64,000 nucleotides of DNA from Bacillus pumilus (GCF_024498355.1 NZ_CP101833.1:477001-541000); one strand, 5' to 3'. Positions 43,698 through 53,792 are shown, counted from the first letter of the stretch. The notes: generated from the letters alone by a model not told the origin. Made by a program: numbers and translations.

Positions 43698-44528
43698 ATG
43701 TCGAATCATATCGTGTTAGCTTTTGCGAGAGCACACCAAAAGGAATTAGAAAAAGAATGGACTGACATCTTCAAACGACTCGGAGAAGAAGAAACGGACA
43801 TGATGCTAAACGATAAAATGTATGAAACGATTTGTTCCGAATATGTCCAGCTTATTCTGGCATCCCTTTCAGAGGCGAATGCTGAGGATTTTGAAGAAAA
43901 AGTGCAATCTTTTGCTTTGAAAATTGTACAAATGGGTGTATCACTTAAATTACTGGCAAAAGGGCTAACGGAAATCCGTTCACACTTATATCAAAAAATG
44001 AACAGTGACAAAAATACTGAACAAGGAAGTAATGAGCTCATCTGGGAAATTGATCGGTTCATTTCACCTGTTCATAACGAAATATTGAATCACTACTCCA
44101 TCTCATGGGAGAAAACCGTCAACCTTCAAAAAATTGCGTTACAGGAACTATCTGCTCCGCTGATTCCAGTGTTTGAGCACATCACTGTCATGCCTCTTGT
44201 AGGAACAATTGATACAGATCGCGCGAAGAAGATCATGGAGAATCTGTTAAATGGCGTCGTGAAACATCGATCACAGGTGGTCTTAATCGACATTACCGGT
44301 GTACCTGTCGTTGATACAATGGTGGCACACCATATCATTCAAGCGTCAGAGGCTGTGAGATTAGTAGGTGCAAAATGCTTATTGGTCGGTATTCGTCCAG
44401 AAATCGCCCAAACCATCGTCACTCTTGGAATTGATTTATCTCAAGTTACAACAAAGAATACCCTTCAAAAAGGAATTCAAACTGCTTTAGAAATGACAAA
44501 TCGAAAAATTGTTTCATTGGAGGGATAA
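43698..44528 (+). CDS. rsbRA: Stressosome sensor RsbRA
   Basis: A 276-residue stressosome scaffold and sensor. The N-terminal about 130 residues form a non-haem globin-like domain; the C-terminal STAS domain (about 155-270) contains the two threonines expected to be phosphorylated by RsbT, one in VGTIDTDRA and one in [18 protein letters not shown] precedes the ATG. First gene of the eight-gene sigB operon. Confidence 0.95.
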   Translation: MSNHIVLAFARAHQKELEKEWTDIFKRLGEEETDMMLNDKMYETICSEYVQLILASLSEANAEDFEEKVQSFALKIVQMGVSLKLLAKGLTEIRSHLYQKMNSDKNTEQGSNELIWEIDRFISPVHNEILNHYSISWEKTVNLQKIALQELSAPLIPVFEHITVMPLVGTIDTDRAKKIMENLLNGVVKHRSQVVLIDITGVPVVDTMVAHHIIQASEAVRLVGAKCLLVGIRPEIAQTIVTLGIDLSQVTTKNTLQKGIQTALEMTNRKIVSLEG

Positions 44529-44532
44529 CCCA

Positions 44533-44901
44533 GTGAGAAATCACCCGAAGATTCCAATCTTAAAATTATATAATTGTCTTCTTATTTCTATACAATGGGA
44601 GCTTGATGACCAAACGGCTCTTCATTTTCAAGAAGATTTACTCAATAAAATTCATGAAACAGGAGCGAACGGCGTTGTCATTGACCTAACATCTGTTGAT
44701 ATGATTGATTCATTTATCGCAAAAGTATTAGGCGATGTCATCACGATGTCAAAGCTCATGGGGGCAAAAGTTGTATTAACAGGAATACAGCCGGCAGTCG
44801 CTGTGACACTCATTGAACTTGGTATATCACTGGAAGAAATTCAGACTGCATTAGATCTTGAACAAGGGCTTGAGACATTGAAGCGGGAATTGGGGGAATA
44901 G
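44533..44901 (+). CDS. rsbS: Stressosome core protein RsbS
   Basis: A 122-residue STAS-domain protein that holds RsbT in the stressosome until phosphorylated. The phospho-serine site is in [14 protein letters not shown] start at 44533 (GGAGGG 8 bases upstream) begins with [11 protein letters not shown] as in B. subtilis; the frame from 44509 would overlap rsbRA. Confidence 0.95.
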   Translation: MRNHPKIPILKLYNCLLISIQWELDDQTALHFQEDLLNKIHETGANGVVIDLTSVDMIDSFIAKVLGDVITMSKLMGAKVVLTGIQPAVAVTLIELGISLEEIQTALDLEQGLETLKRELGE

Positions 44902-44903
44902 AT

Positions 44904-45305
44904 ATGAAAGACCAATCCTGTGTGAAAATTTTGACGGAATGGGACATAGTCGCGGCAAGACAACTGGGACGAAATGTTGCAAAAGAACTGGGCTTTGGAA
45001 CAGTTGACCAAGCAAGAATTACGACGGCCATTTCAGAATTAGCTCGAAACATCTATTTATACGCTGGTAAAGGTCAGATTTGTATAGAAGAAGTGATGGA
45101 GCGTGGAAAGCGTGGACTTAAAGTCATCGCAGCCGATGAGGGGCCTGGTATCATGGATATACGCAAAGTGATGGAAGACGGATTTTCTACATCAGGCGGA
45201 CTCGGAGCAGGTCTTCCGGGAGTGAGAAGACTGATGGATGATTTTAAATTAGATTCTACATCAGAAGAAGGAACGGAGATACAAGCTGTCAAGTGGCTTC
45301 GCTAG
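44904..45305 (+). CDS. rsbT: Serine/threonine kinase RsbT
   Basis: A 133-residue GHKL-type kinase that phosphorylates RsbRA and RsbS and then activates RsbU. ISELARNIYLYA forms the N box, ADEGPGI and GAGLPGVRR the ATP-lid boxes. Two bases after rsbS, with GGGGGAAT upstream. Confidence 0.95.
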   Translation: MKDQSCVKILTEWDIVAARQLGRNVAKELGFGTVDQARITTAISELARNIYLYAGKGQICIEEVMERGKRGLKVIAADEGPGIMDIRKVMEDGFSTSGGLGAGLPGVRRLMDDFKLDSTSEEGTEIQAVKWLR

Positions 45306-45315
45306 GAGGGAAACC

Positions 45316-46323
45316 ATGGATTTTAAGGAGGTAATGGAGCAGCGGTATCATCAGCTGCTCAGTCGTTATATAAGTGATCTAACTGAAACATCGCTTTATC
45401 AAGCTCAAAAATTCAGCCGAAAAACCATTGAGCATCAAATACCTCCTGAAGAAATAGTGAGTGTTCACCGAAAAGTAATTCAGGAGCTATACCCTGATTT
45501 GCCGGAAGATGTCTTTCATTCACTAGACTTCTTAATTGAAGTCATGATTGGGTACGGACTTGCCTACCAGGAACATTTAACACTCAGAGGCATCCAGCAA
45601 GAAATTAAATCGGAGATTGAAATTGCTGCAAATGTTCAGCAAACCCTTCTGGAAACGAAAATACCAGAAGGTGACACCTTTGATATTGGGGCCATTAGTG
45701 TGCCGGCAAAACAGATGAGTGGAGATTATTTTCACTTTGTCACTGATCACCATACAATCAATATCGCGATCGCAGATGTGATTGGGAAAGGCATCCCGGC
45801 TGCGCTCTGTATGTCGATGATTAAGTATGCGATGGATTCCTTGCCGGAGTCAGGGAGCGGCCCAACGAAGGTGCTGAAAACCCTTAATCGTGTTGTCGAA
45901 CAAAACGTAGACCCAAGCATGTTTATCACGATGTTCTATGGCAGCTATAATACAGAAACACATGAATTTAAATACGCATCGGCTGGTCATGAGCCGGGCT
46001 TTTTCTATTGCAGAAAAGAGAACCAATTTTACGATTTAGATGCGAAAGGGCTTGTCCTTGGAATCGCACCAGACTTTGATTACAGGCAGTATGAGAAGCA
46101 TTTGGATATTGGAGATATGGTCATTTTATTCTCCGATGGTGTAACAGAATCTAAGGCAGAGGACGGTTTCTTAGAGCGGGAGGATATCAAAGCGCTCATA
46201 TCAGAGCACCTATCTTACTCGGCTCAGGAAATGGTGGATGCCATCTATGCCAGCTTACTCAAACTGCAAGATTTTCAGCTGCATGATGACTTTACATTAC
46301 TTGTCCTGAAAAGAAAGGTTTAG
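45316..46323 (+). CDS. rsbU: RsbV-P phosphatase RsbU (PP2C type)
   Basis: A 335-residue PPM phosphatase that dephosphorylates RsbV when bound by RsbT. The N-terminal 85 residues are the RsbT-binding helical domain; the catalytic domain has MSGDYFHF, IADVIGKGIPAA and LFSDGVTES. GGAGG precedes the ATG. The stop codon overlaps the -35 of the internal SigB promoter. Confidence 0.95.
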   Translation: MDFKEVMEQRYHQLLSRYISDLTETSLYQAQKFSRKTIEHQIPPEEIVSVHRKVIQELYPDLPEDVFHSLDFLIEVMIGYGLAYQEHLTLRGIQQEIKSEIEIAANVQQTLLETKIPEGDTFDIGAISVPAKQMSGDYFHFVTDHHTINIAIADVIGKGIPAALCMSMIKYAMDSLPESGSGPTKVLKTLNRVVEQNVDPSMFITMFYGSYNTETHEFKYASAGHEPGFFYCRKENQFYDLDAKGLVLGIAPDFDYRQYEKHLDIGDMVILFSDGVTESKAEDGFLEREDIKALISEHLSYSAQEMVDAIYASLLKLQDFQLHDDFTLLVLKRKV

Positions 46324-46342
46324 AAAGTGAATACGCGGGTAT
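46317..46342 (+). promoter_or_regulatory. Internal SigB promoter (rsbV-rsbW-sigB-rsbX)
   Basis: GGTTTAG at 46317-46323, 13-bp spacer, GGGTAT at 46337-46342: a consensus SigB promoter. It gives autoregulation of the last four genes, as known for B. subtilis, and its -35 lies across the rsbU stop codon. Confidence 0.93.
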
Positions 46343-46382
46343 ATAAAATTCAAGGAAACAAGAATTTCGAGGTGAATGCATA

Positions 46383-46712
46383 ATGAATATGTCTGTAAAA
46401 GAGCATCAAATAGATCATAAAACGAAAATTAGTGTCAGCGGAGAAATTGATGTGTACTCCGCTCCTGAGCTAAGAGAAACGCTTATGCCTAAAGCAGAGC
46501 AAGGAGAGCATCTAGAAATCTGTCTAAAGGATGTTTCTTATATGGATAGCACAGGTTTAGGTGTATTTGTGGGGCTGTTTAAAGCGGCTCAAAAAGCAGG
46601 TGGAACATTAAAGCTTGAGAACTTGTCGGATCGGCTTGTGAGGTTGTTTGAAATTACTGGATTAAAGGACATCATTGACATTTCTGCAAAAACAGAGGGT
46701 GGGGTACAATGA
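46383..46712 (+). CDS. rsbV: Anti-anti-sigma factor RsbV
   Basis: A 109-residue STAS protein that, when dephosphorylated by RsbU, binds RsbW and releases SigB. The phospho-serine is in [13 protein letters not shown]. Its ATG overlaps nothing upstream; GAGGTG lies 8-10 bases before. Overlaps rsbW by 4. Confidence 0.95.
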   Translation: MNMSVKEHQIDHKTKISVSGEIDVYSAPELRETLMPKAEQGEHLEICLKDVSYMDSTGLGVFVGLFKAAQKAGGTLKLENLSDRLVRLFEITGLKDIIDISAKTEGGVQ

Positions 46713-47197
46713 ACGAATTAGTAGATCTAATCGAGATGAAAATCCCGGCGAAACCAGAATACGTAGGCATCATTCGTCTGACTCTTTCAGGCGTAGCAAG
46801 TCGAATGGGTTATGCCTATGAAGAGATTGAGGACTTAAAAATTGCCGTCAGTGAGGCCTGTACAAATGCAGTTCAGCATGCCTACAAAGGTGATCATGGG
46901 GAAAATGGAGAGGTAGCAGTTCGCTTTCTTGTCTATGAGGATCGTCTAGAAATCATTGTCGCTGACAAAGGCGGTAGCTTTGACTTTAAGCAAAAGCAGG
47001 AAGGACTAGGGCCTTATACATCTGCTCATACGGTGGATCAATTGGCAGAAGGAGGTCTTGGTTTATATTTGATGCAAACATTAATGGATGAAGTCGAGGT
47101 GCAAGCAAACTCCGGAGTTACTGTGGCAATGACAAAGTTTTTAAACAGGGAGCGAGTTGACCATGACACAACCATCCAAAACTATGAAACTAACTAA
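46709..47197 (+). CDS. rsbW: Anti-sigma factor and kinase RsbW
   Basis: A 162-residue GHKL kinase that sequesters SigB and phosphorylates RsbV. Motifs: [25 protein letters not shown] and [10 protein letters not shown]. The end overlaps the sigB start by 35 bases, indicating coupled translation. Confidence 0.95.
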   Translation: MNELVDLIEMKIPAKPEYVGIIRLTLSGVASRMGYAYEEIEDLKIAVSEACTNAVQHAYKGDHGENGEVAVRFLVYEDRLEIIVADKGGSFDFKQKQEGLGPYTSAHTVDQLAEGGLGLYLMQTLMDEVEVQANSGVTVAMTKFLNRERVDHDTTIQNYETN

Positions 47198-47951
47198 AGA
47201 TGAAGTGGATCGCCTCATCCAAAGCTATCAAAACAATCAAGACGAGCAGGCGCAGCTCACGCTTGTTGAATGCTATACAAACCTGGTCGATATGCTGGCG
47301 AAAAAATATTCCAAAGGCAAAAGCTTTCATGAGGATCTAAGACAAGTTGGAATGATTGGTTTACTCGGCGCAATCAAGCGTTATGACCCGCTTGTCGGTA
47401 AATCATTTGAAGCCTTTGCGATTCCAACCATTATCGGGGAAATCAAACGCTTTTTACGTGATAAGACATGGAGTGTCCATGTACCAAGGCGGATTAAAGA
47501 GCTCGGACCAAGAATCAAGATGGCAGTTGATCATCTGACAACGGAGACGCAGAAGTCACCTAAAGTACAAGAGATTGCAGAATATCTAGATGTGACAGAA
47601 GAAGAAGTACTTGAAACAATGGAGATGGGCAAAAGCTATCAAGCGCTGTCTGTAGACCAAGGCGTAGAGGCTGATTCTGAAGGAAGCACCGTCACCATTT
47701 TAGACGTCGTCGGCTCACAGGAAGAGGGCTACGAACGTGTAAACCAAAAAATGATGCTTGAGAGTGTGCTTCATGTTCTGACGGATCGAGAAAAAGAAAT
47801 TATCAATCTCACTTATTTGCAAAATAAGAGTCAGAAAGAAACAGGCGATTTACTCGGCATATCCCAAATGCATGTATCGAGACTGCAGCGGAAGGCAGTT
47901 AAAAAGCTACGAGATGCATTATCAGAAGATGCGTCTATGGAGCTAGGGTAA
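47163..47951 (+). CDS. sigB: General stress sigma factor SigB
   Basis: A 262-residue sigma-70 family factor (group 3). Region 2 holds DMLAKKYSKGKSFHEDLRQVG (shown in part) and GAIKRYDPLVGKSFEAFA (in part), region 4 the helix-turn-helix KSQKETGDLLGISQMHVSRL (in part). ATG at 47163 with GGGAG upstream; a TTG at 47157 is also in frame. Promoters of its type are seen at ydaP, ydaS and rsbV in this window. Confidence 0.97.
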   Translation: MTQPSKTMKLTKDEVDRLIQSYQNNQDEQAQLTLVECYTNLVDMLAKKYSKGKSFHEDLRQVGMIGLLGAIKRYDPLVGKSFEAFAIPTIIGEIKRFLRDKTWSVHVPRRIKELGPRIKMAVDHLTTETQKSPKVQEIAEYLDVTEEEVLETMEMGKSYQALSVDQGVEADSEGSTVTILDVVGSQEEGYERVNQKMMLESVLHVLTDREKEIINLTYLQNKSQKETGDLLGISQMHVSRLQRKAVKKLRDALSEDASMELG

Positions 47952-48550
47952 TGAAGCAGATCGAACAGCATGAGCATGTGAACGCCATTATCTATCAATC
48001 GAATAAAGAAGGGAAATCATGCTGCGGGGACAGTTTTTTTATTAAAGCAGATGATGAAGAACTAATTTGTGCTGTAGCAGACGGATTAGGCAGCGGCCAG
48101 TTCGCCAATGAATCATCTTCTTTAGTTAGTGAAATTGTCGAAGAATATGGACATGAGGATGTGACGACCCTCATCGACAGATGCAATCAGGCCATGAAAA
48201 ATAAACGTGGGGCCACGGTTGGCATATTAAAGGTGAATTTTTCCCAGCAGCAATTTACCTATTGTTCGGTTGGTAATATCCGGTTCATCTTGAATGCACC
48301 TTCTGGCGACTATATTTATCCGCTTCCGACATCAGGATACTTATCAGGGAAACCTAGGAAATATAAAACATACACCTATTCCTACGAAAAAGGATCGACA
48401 TTCATTATGTATTCAGACGGCCTGAATGTGCCAAACATGCGAATGTGTTTAAAGCATAGCCATTCAGTTGCAGATATTGCAACGCAACTTGAAACATACA
48501 CACAAGACAAAAAGGACGATCTCACCTATGTACTTGGTCAGCTCATGTGA
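47951..48550 (+). CDS. rsbX: RsbS/RsbR phosphatase RsbX
   Basis: A 199-residue PP2C-type phosphatase that resets the stressosome by dephosphorylating RsbS and RsbR. SCCGDSFF and CAVADGLGSGQFAN carry metal-binding aspartates. ATG overlaps the sigB stop by one base. Its last codons form part of the operon terminator. Confidence 0.94.
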   Translation: MKQIEQHEHVNAIIYQSNKEGKSCCGDSFFIKADDEELICAVADGLGSGQFANESSSLVSEIVEEYGHEDVTTLIDRCNQAMKNKRGATVGILKVNFSQQQFTYCSVGNIRFILNAPSGDYIYPLPTSGYLSGKPRKYKTYTYSYEKGSTFIMYSDGLNVPNMRMCLKHSHSVADIATQLETYTQDKKDDLTYVLGQLM

Positions 48551-48568
48551 AAATAGCTGACCTTTTTT
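48536..48568 (+). terminator. Terminator of the sigB operon, overlapping the rsbX stop
   Basis: GGTCAGCT pairs with AGCTGACC followed by six T; the left arm is inside the last rsbX codons. Confidence 0.9.
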
Positions 48569-48627
48569 CTGTTTTGCCGGTTTTTTTGATACACTAAAAG
48601 AGAAGACACAGTGAGAGGATGCAAAGT

Positions 48628-50787
48628 ATGAAGACATCTGACGTTTTATTGAAACAAATTGCAACAGAATTAAAGCTTTCAACGAAACAAATTGAAAGTG
48701 TGATCCAGCTATTAGAGGATGGCAACACCGTCCCATTTATTGCTCGTTACCGGAAAGAGCAGACAGGCTCACTGGACGAGGTGCAAATTCAAACCATTTC
48801 TGAGCGCTATACATATATCCAAAATGTCACTACCCGAAAAGAAGAAGTCATTCGCTTAATTTCTGAACAAGACAAACTGACTGATGAATTAAAACAGAAA
48901 ATCGAACAGGCTCATAAGCTGCAAGAGGTCGAAGATTTATATAGACCATTCAAACAAAAGCGTAAAACAAAGGCAAGTGTGGCAAAGGCAAAAGGGCTGG
49001 AGCCGCTGGCAGAATATTTGCTCAAGCTGCCGAATGATCATATCCAAAAGCAGGCTTCTGCCTTTATGAGCGAAGAAAAAGAAGTGACAAGTGTAGAAGA
49101 AGCACTTGAAGGCGCTCAGCATATTATTGCTGAACAGCTGGCAGATGACCCTGATATGCGAAAATGGATTCGCAGTGAAACGTACCAAAAGGGGAGTCTT
49201 GTCACATCAGGAAAAGACGTTGAAAGCGATGAGAAAAACGTTTATGAAATGTATTACGATTATCAAGAGCCGATCAAAAAGATTGTGCCCCATCGTGTAC
49301 TTGCGGTCAACCGAGGAGAAAAAGAAGGCATTTTGAAAGCAGCCATCGAACCACCTGCTGAAAATATTCGCTTCTATCTCGACAAACAAGTCATAAAGGG
49401 CAAGCAAACGACGGCGAGACCGTATATTGAAGCGGCTATTGACGATGCTTACAAACGCCTCATTCAGCCTTCGATTGAACGTGAAATACGAAAAGAGCTG
49501 ACAGAAAAAGCAGAAGAGCAAGCCATCCATATTTTCGCTGAAAACTTAAGAAAACTGCTGCTTCAGCCGCCGATGAAGGGGAAACGTGTACTAGGAGTGG
49601 ACCCCGCATTTCGTACAGGCTGTAAATTAGCGGTCGTTGATGATACGGGGAAAGTTCATCATATTGGGGTCATTTACCCGCATCCACCCGTCCAGAAAAA
49701 AGCGGAAGCCAAACAAAAAGTAAAAGAGATCATTCAATCATCAAACATTGAAGTCATTGCAATTGGAAACGGAACAGCCTCAAGAGAGACAGAACAATTC
49801 ATCGCAGACCTGATTCAAGAGTTGGATCAGCCGGTGTCATATTTGATCGTGAATGAAGCAGGGGCAAGTGTTTACTCCGCGTCTGCACTAGCGAGAGAAG
49901 AGTTTCCAGACCTGCAAGTGGAAGAAAGAAGTGCCATTTCAATCGCGAGAAGATTACAGGATCCTTTAGCAGAGCTCGTGAAAATTGATCCGAAATCTGT
50001 CGGGGTGGGCCAATACCAGCACGATGTGAGTCAAAAGCAATTGAACAGCTCGCTAACCTTCGTTGTGGAGACGGTCGTGAACCAAGTCGGTGTGAACGTC
50101 AATACAGCCTCACAGGCGCTGCTGCAGTATGTGTCGGGCCTTTCAAAAGCCGTCGCAGGGAATATCGTCAAGCGCCGCGAAGAGATTGGGAGATTCACAA
50201 GCAGAAAAGAACTGAAGGATATCCCAAGACTTGGTGCCAAGACATATGAGCAGTGTATCGGCTTCCTGCGCATAGCAGACGGACAAGATCCACTTGATCG
50301 TACAGGCATTCACCCTGAAAGCTATAAAGAAACAAAACAGTTCTTACGCATGATCAAGATGACGCCAGACGATCTTGGAACAGAACAATTAAAAGAGAAA
50401 ATCGCTGAGGTGAAGCTGGATGAAGCAGCGGAGCAGCTTGAAATTGGTCCAATTACACTTCAGGATATCATCGATCAGCTGACAAGACCTGAGCGTGATC
50501 CGCGGGATGAAGTACCAAAACCGCTATTAAAAACAGATGTATTGAAATTGGAGGACTTGAAGCTAGGAATGGAGCTTCAAGGAACGGTGAGAAACGTCGT
50601 CGACTTCGGCGCATTCGTCGATATTGGTGTGAAACAGGATGGACTTGTCCATATTTCAAAGCTAAGCAATCGTTTTGTGAAGCATCCGCTTGATGTTGTG
50701 TCAGTCGGTGACATTGTGACCGTGTGGGTAGACTCTGTTGACCAGGCAAAAGGCCGCGTTGCCCTCTCCATGCTGAAACCAGAGTAA
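48628..50787 (+). CDS. tex: S1-domain RNA-binding protein Tex (YdcI)
   Basis: A 719-residue Tex-family protein: N-terminal helical Tex domain (FIARYRKEQTGSLDE near residue 45), YqgF/RNase-H-like fold (about 320-450, VLGVDPAFRTGCKLAVVD in part), helix-hairpin-helix segment (GRFTSRKELKDIPRLG) and C-terminal S1 domain (VVDFGAFVDIGVKQDGLVHIS in part). It is linked to transcription and RNA handling. ATG 48628 has GAGAGG 9 bases upstream; the ATG at 48619 overlaps that site. Confidence 0.93.
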   Translation: MKTSDVLLKQIATELKLSTKQIESVIQLLEDGNTVPFIARYRKEQTGSLDEVQIQTISERYTYIQNVTTRKEEVIRLISEQDKLTDELKQKIEQAHKLQEVEDLYRPFKQKRKTKASVAKAKGLEPLAEYLLKLPNDHIQKQASAFMSEEKEVTSVEEALEGAQHIIAEQLADDPDMRKWIRSETYQKGSLVTSGKDVESDEKNVYEMYYDYQEPIKKIVPHRVLAVNRGEKEGILKAAIEPPAENIRFYLDKQVIKGKQTTARPYIEAAIDDAYKRLIQPSIEREIRKELTEKAEEQAIHIFAENLRKLLLQPPMKGKRVLGVDPAFRTGCKLAVVDDTGKVHHIGVIYPHPPVQKKAEAKQKVKEIIQSSNIEVIAIGNGTASRETEQFIADLIQELDQPVSYLIVNEAGASVYSASALAREEFPDLQVEERSAISIARRLQDPLAELVKIDPKSVGVGQYQHDVSQKQLNSSLTFVVETVVNQVGVNVNTASQALLQYVSGLSKAVAGNIVKRREEIGRFTSRKELKDIPRLGAKTYEQCIGFLRIADGQDPLDRTGIHPESYKETKQFLRMIKMTPDDLGTEQLKEKIAEVKLDEAAEQLEIGPITLQDIIDQLTRPERDPRDEVPKPLLKTDVLKLEDLKLGMELQGTVRNVVDFGAFVDIGVKQDGLVHISKLSNRFVKHPLDVVSVGDIVTVWVDSVDQAKGRVALSMLKPE

Positions 50788-50806
50788 ACAAAAAACGAGG
50801 CGCACC

Positions 50807-50941
50807 TTAGGATGGGGTGTGCCTTGATGTGACTGAATGTTTTTTTCTATAGAAGTACCAGCATTGATTCAGCAATTTGATTTGGTAATGATTTTTTTCA
50901 TAAAATGCTTTCTGCATCTGATTTTTCAGCCAGTTGGGCAT
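50807..50941 (-). CDS. cmpA: Cortex morphogenetic protein CmpA
   Basis: A 44-residue protein beginning MPNWLKNQMQKAFYEKNHYQ, matching B. subtilis CmpA (37 residues) closely up to YFYRK; the last residues differ and make it slightly longer. CmpA helps degrade SpoIVA when spore-coat assembly fails. AAAGGAGG precedes the ATG. It lies between tex and ydcK as in B. subtilis. Confidence 0.88.
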   Translation of the reverse strand: MPNWLKNQMQKAFYEKNHYQIKLLNQCWYFYRKKHSVTSRHTPS

Positions 50942-51040
50942 CGCCCATTCCTCCTTTGATCGAAACAGTGGATGTACCTTCAATGTATGCAAAGGGGAAA
51001 TTGTCCTGTTCGAGGTTTTTATAGAAAGGAACGATCTTGT

Positions 51041-51514
51041 TTGAACCAGCCGCAATTACAACAGTTAACAGAGCACATTTCTCAGCAGTTCTTTGGTAAG
51101 GAATTTCGCCACAAGGCTGTTTTTAATGACCGCTTAAAAACAACAGGCGGGAGATATTTACTTGGTACACATGATATTGAATTGAATCGCCGATATTTAG
51201 AGGAGCATGGAAGAGATGAATTGATCGGTATCATCAAGCATGAGTTATGTCACTATCACCTCCATCTCGAAGGGAAGGGCTATCAGCATCGTGATCGCGA
51301 GTTTAAAGAGTTATTGAAACAGGTAGGAGCCCCGCGCTTTTGTACACCGTTAAGGGCTGTGCAAAACAGGCGAGGTGCGCAGAAACGCCATGACTACGTT
51401 TGTACAGGATGCGGCAAGCATTTTATCAGAAAAAGACGATTTGATACCTCTCGCTATGTCTGCGGCGTCTGCAAAGGAAAATTGACTTGGCACCGTACGA
51501 TAGATTCAGTGTGA
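51041..51514 (+). CDS. ydcK: SprT-like protein YdcK
   Basis: A 157-residue SprT-family protein. A zinc-protease-like motif [10 protein letters not shown] (HExxH) is at about residues 66-75, and a C-terminal zinc ribbon has CTGCGKHF and CGVCKGKL. Metalloprotease activity is plausible but unproven for this family in Bacillus. TTG at 51041 has AGAAAGGA upstream; the preceding ATG frame would add 23 unlike residues. Confidence 0.88.
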   Translation: MNQPQLQQLTEHISQQFFGKEFRHKAVFNDRLKTTGGRYLLGTHDIELNRRYLEEHGRDELIGIIKHELCHYHLHLEGKGYQHRDREFKELLKQVGAPRFCTPLRAVQNRRGAQKRHDYVCTGCGKHFIRKRRFDTSRYVCGVCKGKLTWHRTIDSV

Positions 51515-51541
51515 AAAGCATTCCTAGAGGGATGCTTTTTT
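51515..51541 (+). terminator. Intrinsic terminator of ydcK
   Basis: AAAGCATTCC with GGGATGCTTT and six T. Confidence 0.85.
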
Positions 51542-51596
51542 ATGTCCAATGAAAATGGAACATCGTCTGATATGCAGGAGAGAAAGTAAACATATT

Positions 51597-51638
51597 GAGA
51601 CAAAAAGAGATACATGTCTCATTTTGTCTCTTTTTTTA
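51597..51638 (+). terminator. Second hairpin terminator before the aco operon
   Basis: GAGACAAAA pairs with TTTTGTCTC around an inner hairpin, followed by seven T. It could insulate the SigL promoter. Confidence 0.6.
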
Positions 51639-51681
51639 CGGCTTGAATTGTCTAAAGCCTATGTTTCAACATGTCGTGATG

Positions 51682-51698
51682 TTGGCACGTTTTTTGCT
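51682..51698 (+). promoter_or_regulatory. SigL (sigma-54) promoter of acoABCL
   Basis: TTGGCAC-GTTTT-TTGCT, matching the -24/-12 consensus TTGGCAC-N5-TTGCW. SigL with activator AcoR drives aco transcription in B. subtilis, and acoR lies downstream here. Confidence 0.95.
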
Positions 51699-51739
51699 TG
51701 TATATAAGTGCAAGCAAAAAAGATAGGAGGTTTTACAAC

Positions 51740-52717
51740 ATGGAAGTCGCATTGACAAAAGAAAAAGCGGTATGGATGTATCAAAAAATGCTGGAAATCC
51801 GCCAGTTTGAAGATCGAGTACACACACTTTTTACAAAAGGAATCCTGCCAGGCTTTGTCCACCTTTATGCTGGGGAAGAAGCTGTCGCTGTAGGAGCCTG
51901 TGCCCACCTGAATGAAAAAGACACCATCACAAGTACACACCGTGGCCACGGGCATTGTATAGCTAAAGGCTGTGATCTAAAAGGAATGATGGCAGAAATT
52001 TATGGGAAAGCCACAGGTTTGTGTAAAGGAAAGGGAGGGTCAATGCACATCGCAGATTTTGATAAAGGAATGCTTGGTGCCAATGGAATTGTTGGAGGTG
52101 GATTTCCGCTGGCTTGTGGAGCAGCCCTAACAGCTAAATATAAGAAGACAAAAAATGTAAGCGTTTGCTTTTTTGGAGATGGGGCAAACAATCAAGGAAC
52201 ATTTCACGAAGGTATCAATCTCGCAGCCATCTGGAAATTGCCTGTCATTTTCATCGCAGAAAACAATGGCTATGGGGAAGCGACACCATTTTCCTATGCT
52301 TCAAGCTGCAAATCAATCGTGGATCGAGCCGCCGGTTATGACATTCCTGGGATTCAAGTAGACGGAAAAGATGTGATGGCAGTTTATCAAGCCGCAGAAC
52401 AAGCAATTGAACGAGCAAAAAATGGAGAAGGTCCGACATTGATTGAATGCATGACATATCGGAATTATGGTCACTTTGAAGGAGATGCTCAGCGTTACAA
52501 AATAAATACGGAAAGAACAGAACACCAAGAAGAGAAAGATGCCATCGCTCTTTTTAAAAATGAATTATTAAAGAAGCAGCTGCTTACGAATACAGAAATA
52601 TCAAGTATTGAAGCGGCTGTAGCGGAAGCGATAGATGAAGCCGTTAGATTCAGTGAAGAAAGTAAATATCCAGATCATACTGAATTATTGACCGATGTGT
52701 ATGTTTCGTATCAATAA
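51740..52717 (+). CDS. acoA: Acetoin dehydrogenase E1 alpha subunit
   Basis: A 325-residue ThDP-dependent subunit of the acetoin dehydrogenase complex, which splits acetoin to acetaldehyde and acetyl-CoA. The ThDP motif starts at GDGANNQG and ends AENNGYGE. ATG 51740 follows AGGAGG; the frame from 51698 starts inside the promoter. First gene of acoABCL. Confidence 0.93.
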   Translation: MEVALTKEKAVWMYQKMLEIRQFEDRVHTLFTKGILPGFVHLYAGEEAVAVGACAHLNEKDTITSTHRGHGHCIAKGCDLKGMMAEIYGKATGLCKGKGGSMHIADFDKGMLGANGIVGGGFPLACGAALTAKYKKTKNVSVCFFGDGANNQGTFHEGINLAAIWKLPVIFIAENNGYGEATPFSYASSCKSIVDRAAGYDIPGIQVDGKDVMAVYQAAEQAIERAKNGEGPTLIECMTYRNYGHFEGDAQRYKINTERTEHQEEKDAIALFKNELLKKQLLTNTEISSIEAAVAEAIDEAVRFSEESKYPDHTELLTDVYVSYQ

Positions 52718-52737
52718 ATCAGAAAGGGGAAAGGAAA

Positions 52738-53775
52738 ATGACAAGAGAAATCAGCATGTCTAGTGCATTGAACGAAGCGATCAAACTTGCGATGAGAAGA
52801 GATGAGGATGTCATTTTAATGGGGGAAGATGTTGCAGGAGGCGCTCATGTGGATCACTTGCAGGATGATGAAGCATGGGGCGGTGTTCTCGGTGTCACAA
52901 AAGGAATCGTTCAGGAGTTTGGACGTGAGCGAGTCCTTGACACGCCGATTAGTGAAGCTGGCTATGTCGGTGCTGCCATGGCAGCTGCTTCAACAGGGCT
53001 AAGACCCATTGCGGAACTCATGTTTAATGATTTTATCGGCACCTGTCTGGACCAAGTGCTGAATCAAGGGGCGAAATTCCGATACATGTTTGGCGGAAAA
53101 GCGGAGGTGCCCGTCACCATTAGAACAACACATGGGGCGGGTTTTAGAGCAGCCGCTCAGCATTCTCAAAGTTTGTATGCGCTATTTACGAGCATTCCTG
53201 GATTGAAAGTGGTTGTGCCTTCCTCGCCATACGATGCCAAAGGTTTACTACTGGCATCAATTGAGGACCAGGACCCTGTCATCTTTTTCGAAGACAAGAC
53301 GCTGTACAATATCACAGGAGACGTTCCAGAGAGGTATTACACACTGCCGATTGGCAAAGCAGATGTGAAGAGAGAAGGATCAGACGTGACCATCTTTGCA
53401 GTAGGCAAACAAGTTCATACAGCACTCGAAGCGGCAGAGCAATTATCAGCTCAAGGTATTGAAGCGGAGGTCATTGATCCGAGAAGCCTGTCGCCACTTG
53501 ATGAAGAGGCTATTCTGGCTTCGGTAGAAAAAACAAATCGGCTTGTCATTGTGGATGAAGCAAATCCAAGGTGCGGAATTGCCGCAGATATTTCTTCTTT
53601 GGTTGCTGATAAAGGATTTGATTTACTCGATGCTCCAATCAAAAAAGTGACGGCTCCTCATACACCGGTTCCGTTTTCACCACCTCTTGAAGATATCTAT
53701 TTGCCGACACCTGATAAGGTTGTGAGCGCCGTATTAGAAATGATTGGCGATAATCAAGACAAGATATTGAACTAA
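52738..53775 (+). CDS. acoB: Acetoin dehydrogenase E1 beta subunit
   Basis: A 345-residue transketolase-like beta subunit with MGEDVAGG near residue 28, PISEAGYVG and the C-terminal transketolase domain (VIDPRSLSPLD, VVDEANPRCG). It forms the E1 heterotetramer with AcoA. AAAGGGGAAAGG precedes the ATG, 20 bases after acoA. Confidence 0.93.
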   Translation: MTREISMSSALNEAIKLAMRRDEDVILMGEDVAGGAHVDHLQDDEAWGGVLGVTKGIVQEFGRERVLDTPISEAGYVGAAMAAASTGLRPIAELMFNDFIGTCLDQVLNQGAKFRYMFGGKAEVPVTIRTTHGAGFRAAAQHSQSLYALFTSIPGLKVVVPSSPYDAKGLLLASIEDQDPVIFFEDKTLYNITGDVPERYYTLPIGKADVKREGSDVTIFAVGKQVHTALEAAEQLSAQGIEAEVIDPRSLSPLDEEAILASVEKTNRLVIVDEANPRCGIAADISSLVADKGFDLLDAPIKKVTAPHTPVPFSPPLEDIYLPTPDKVVSAVLEMIGDNQDKILN

Positions 53776-53792
53776 AGAAAGGAGAGAGAAAG

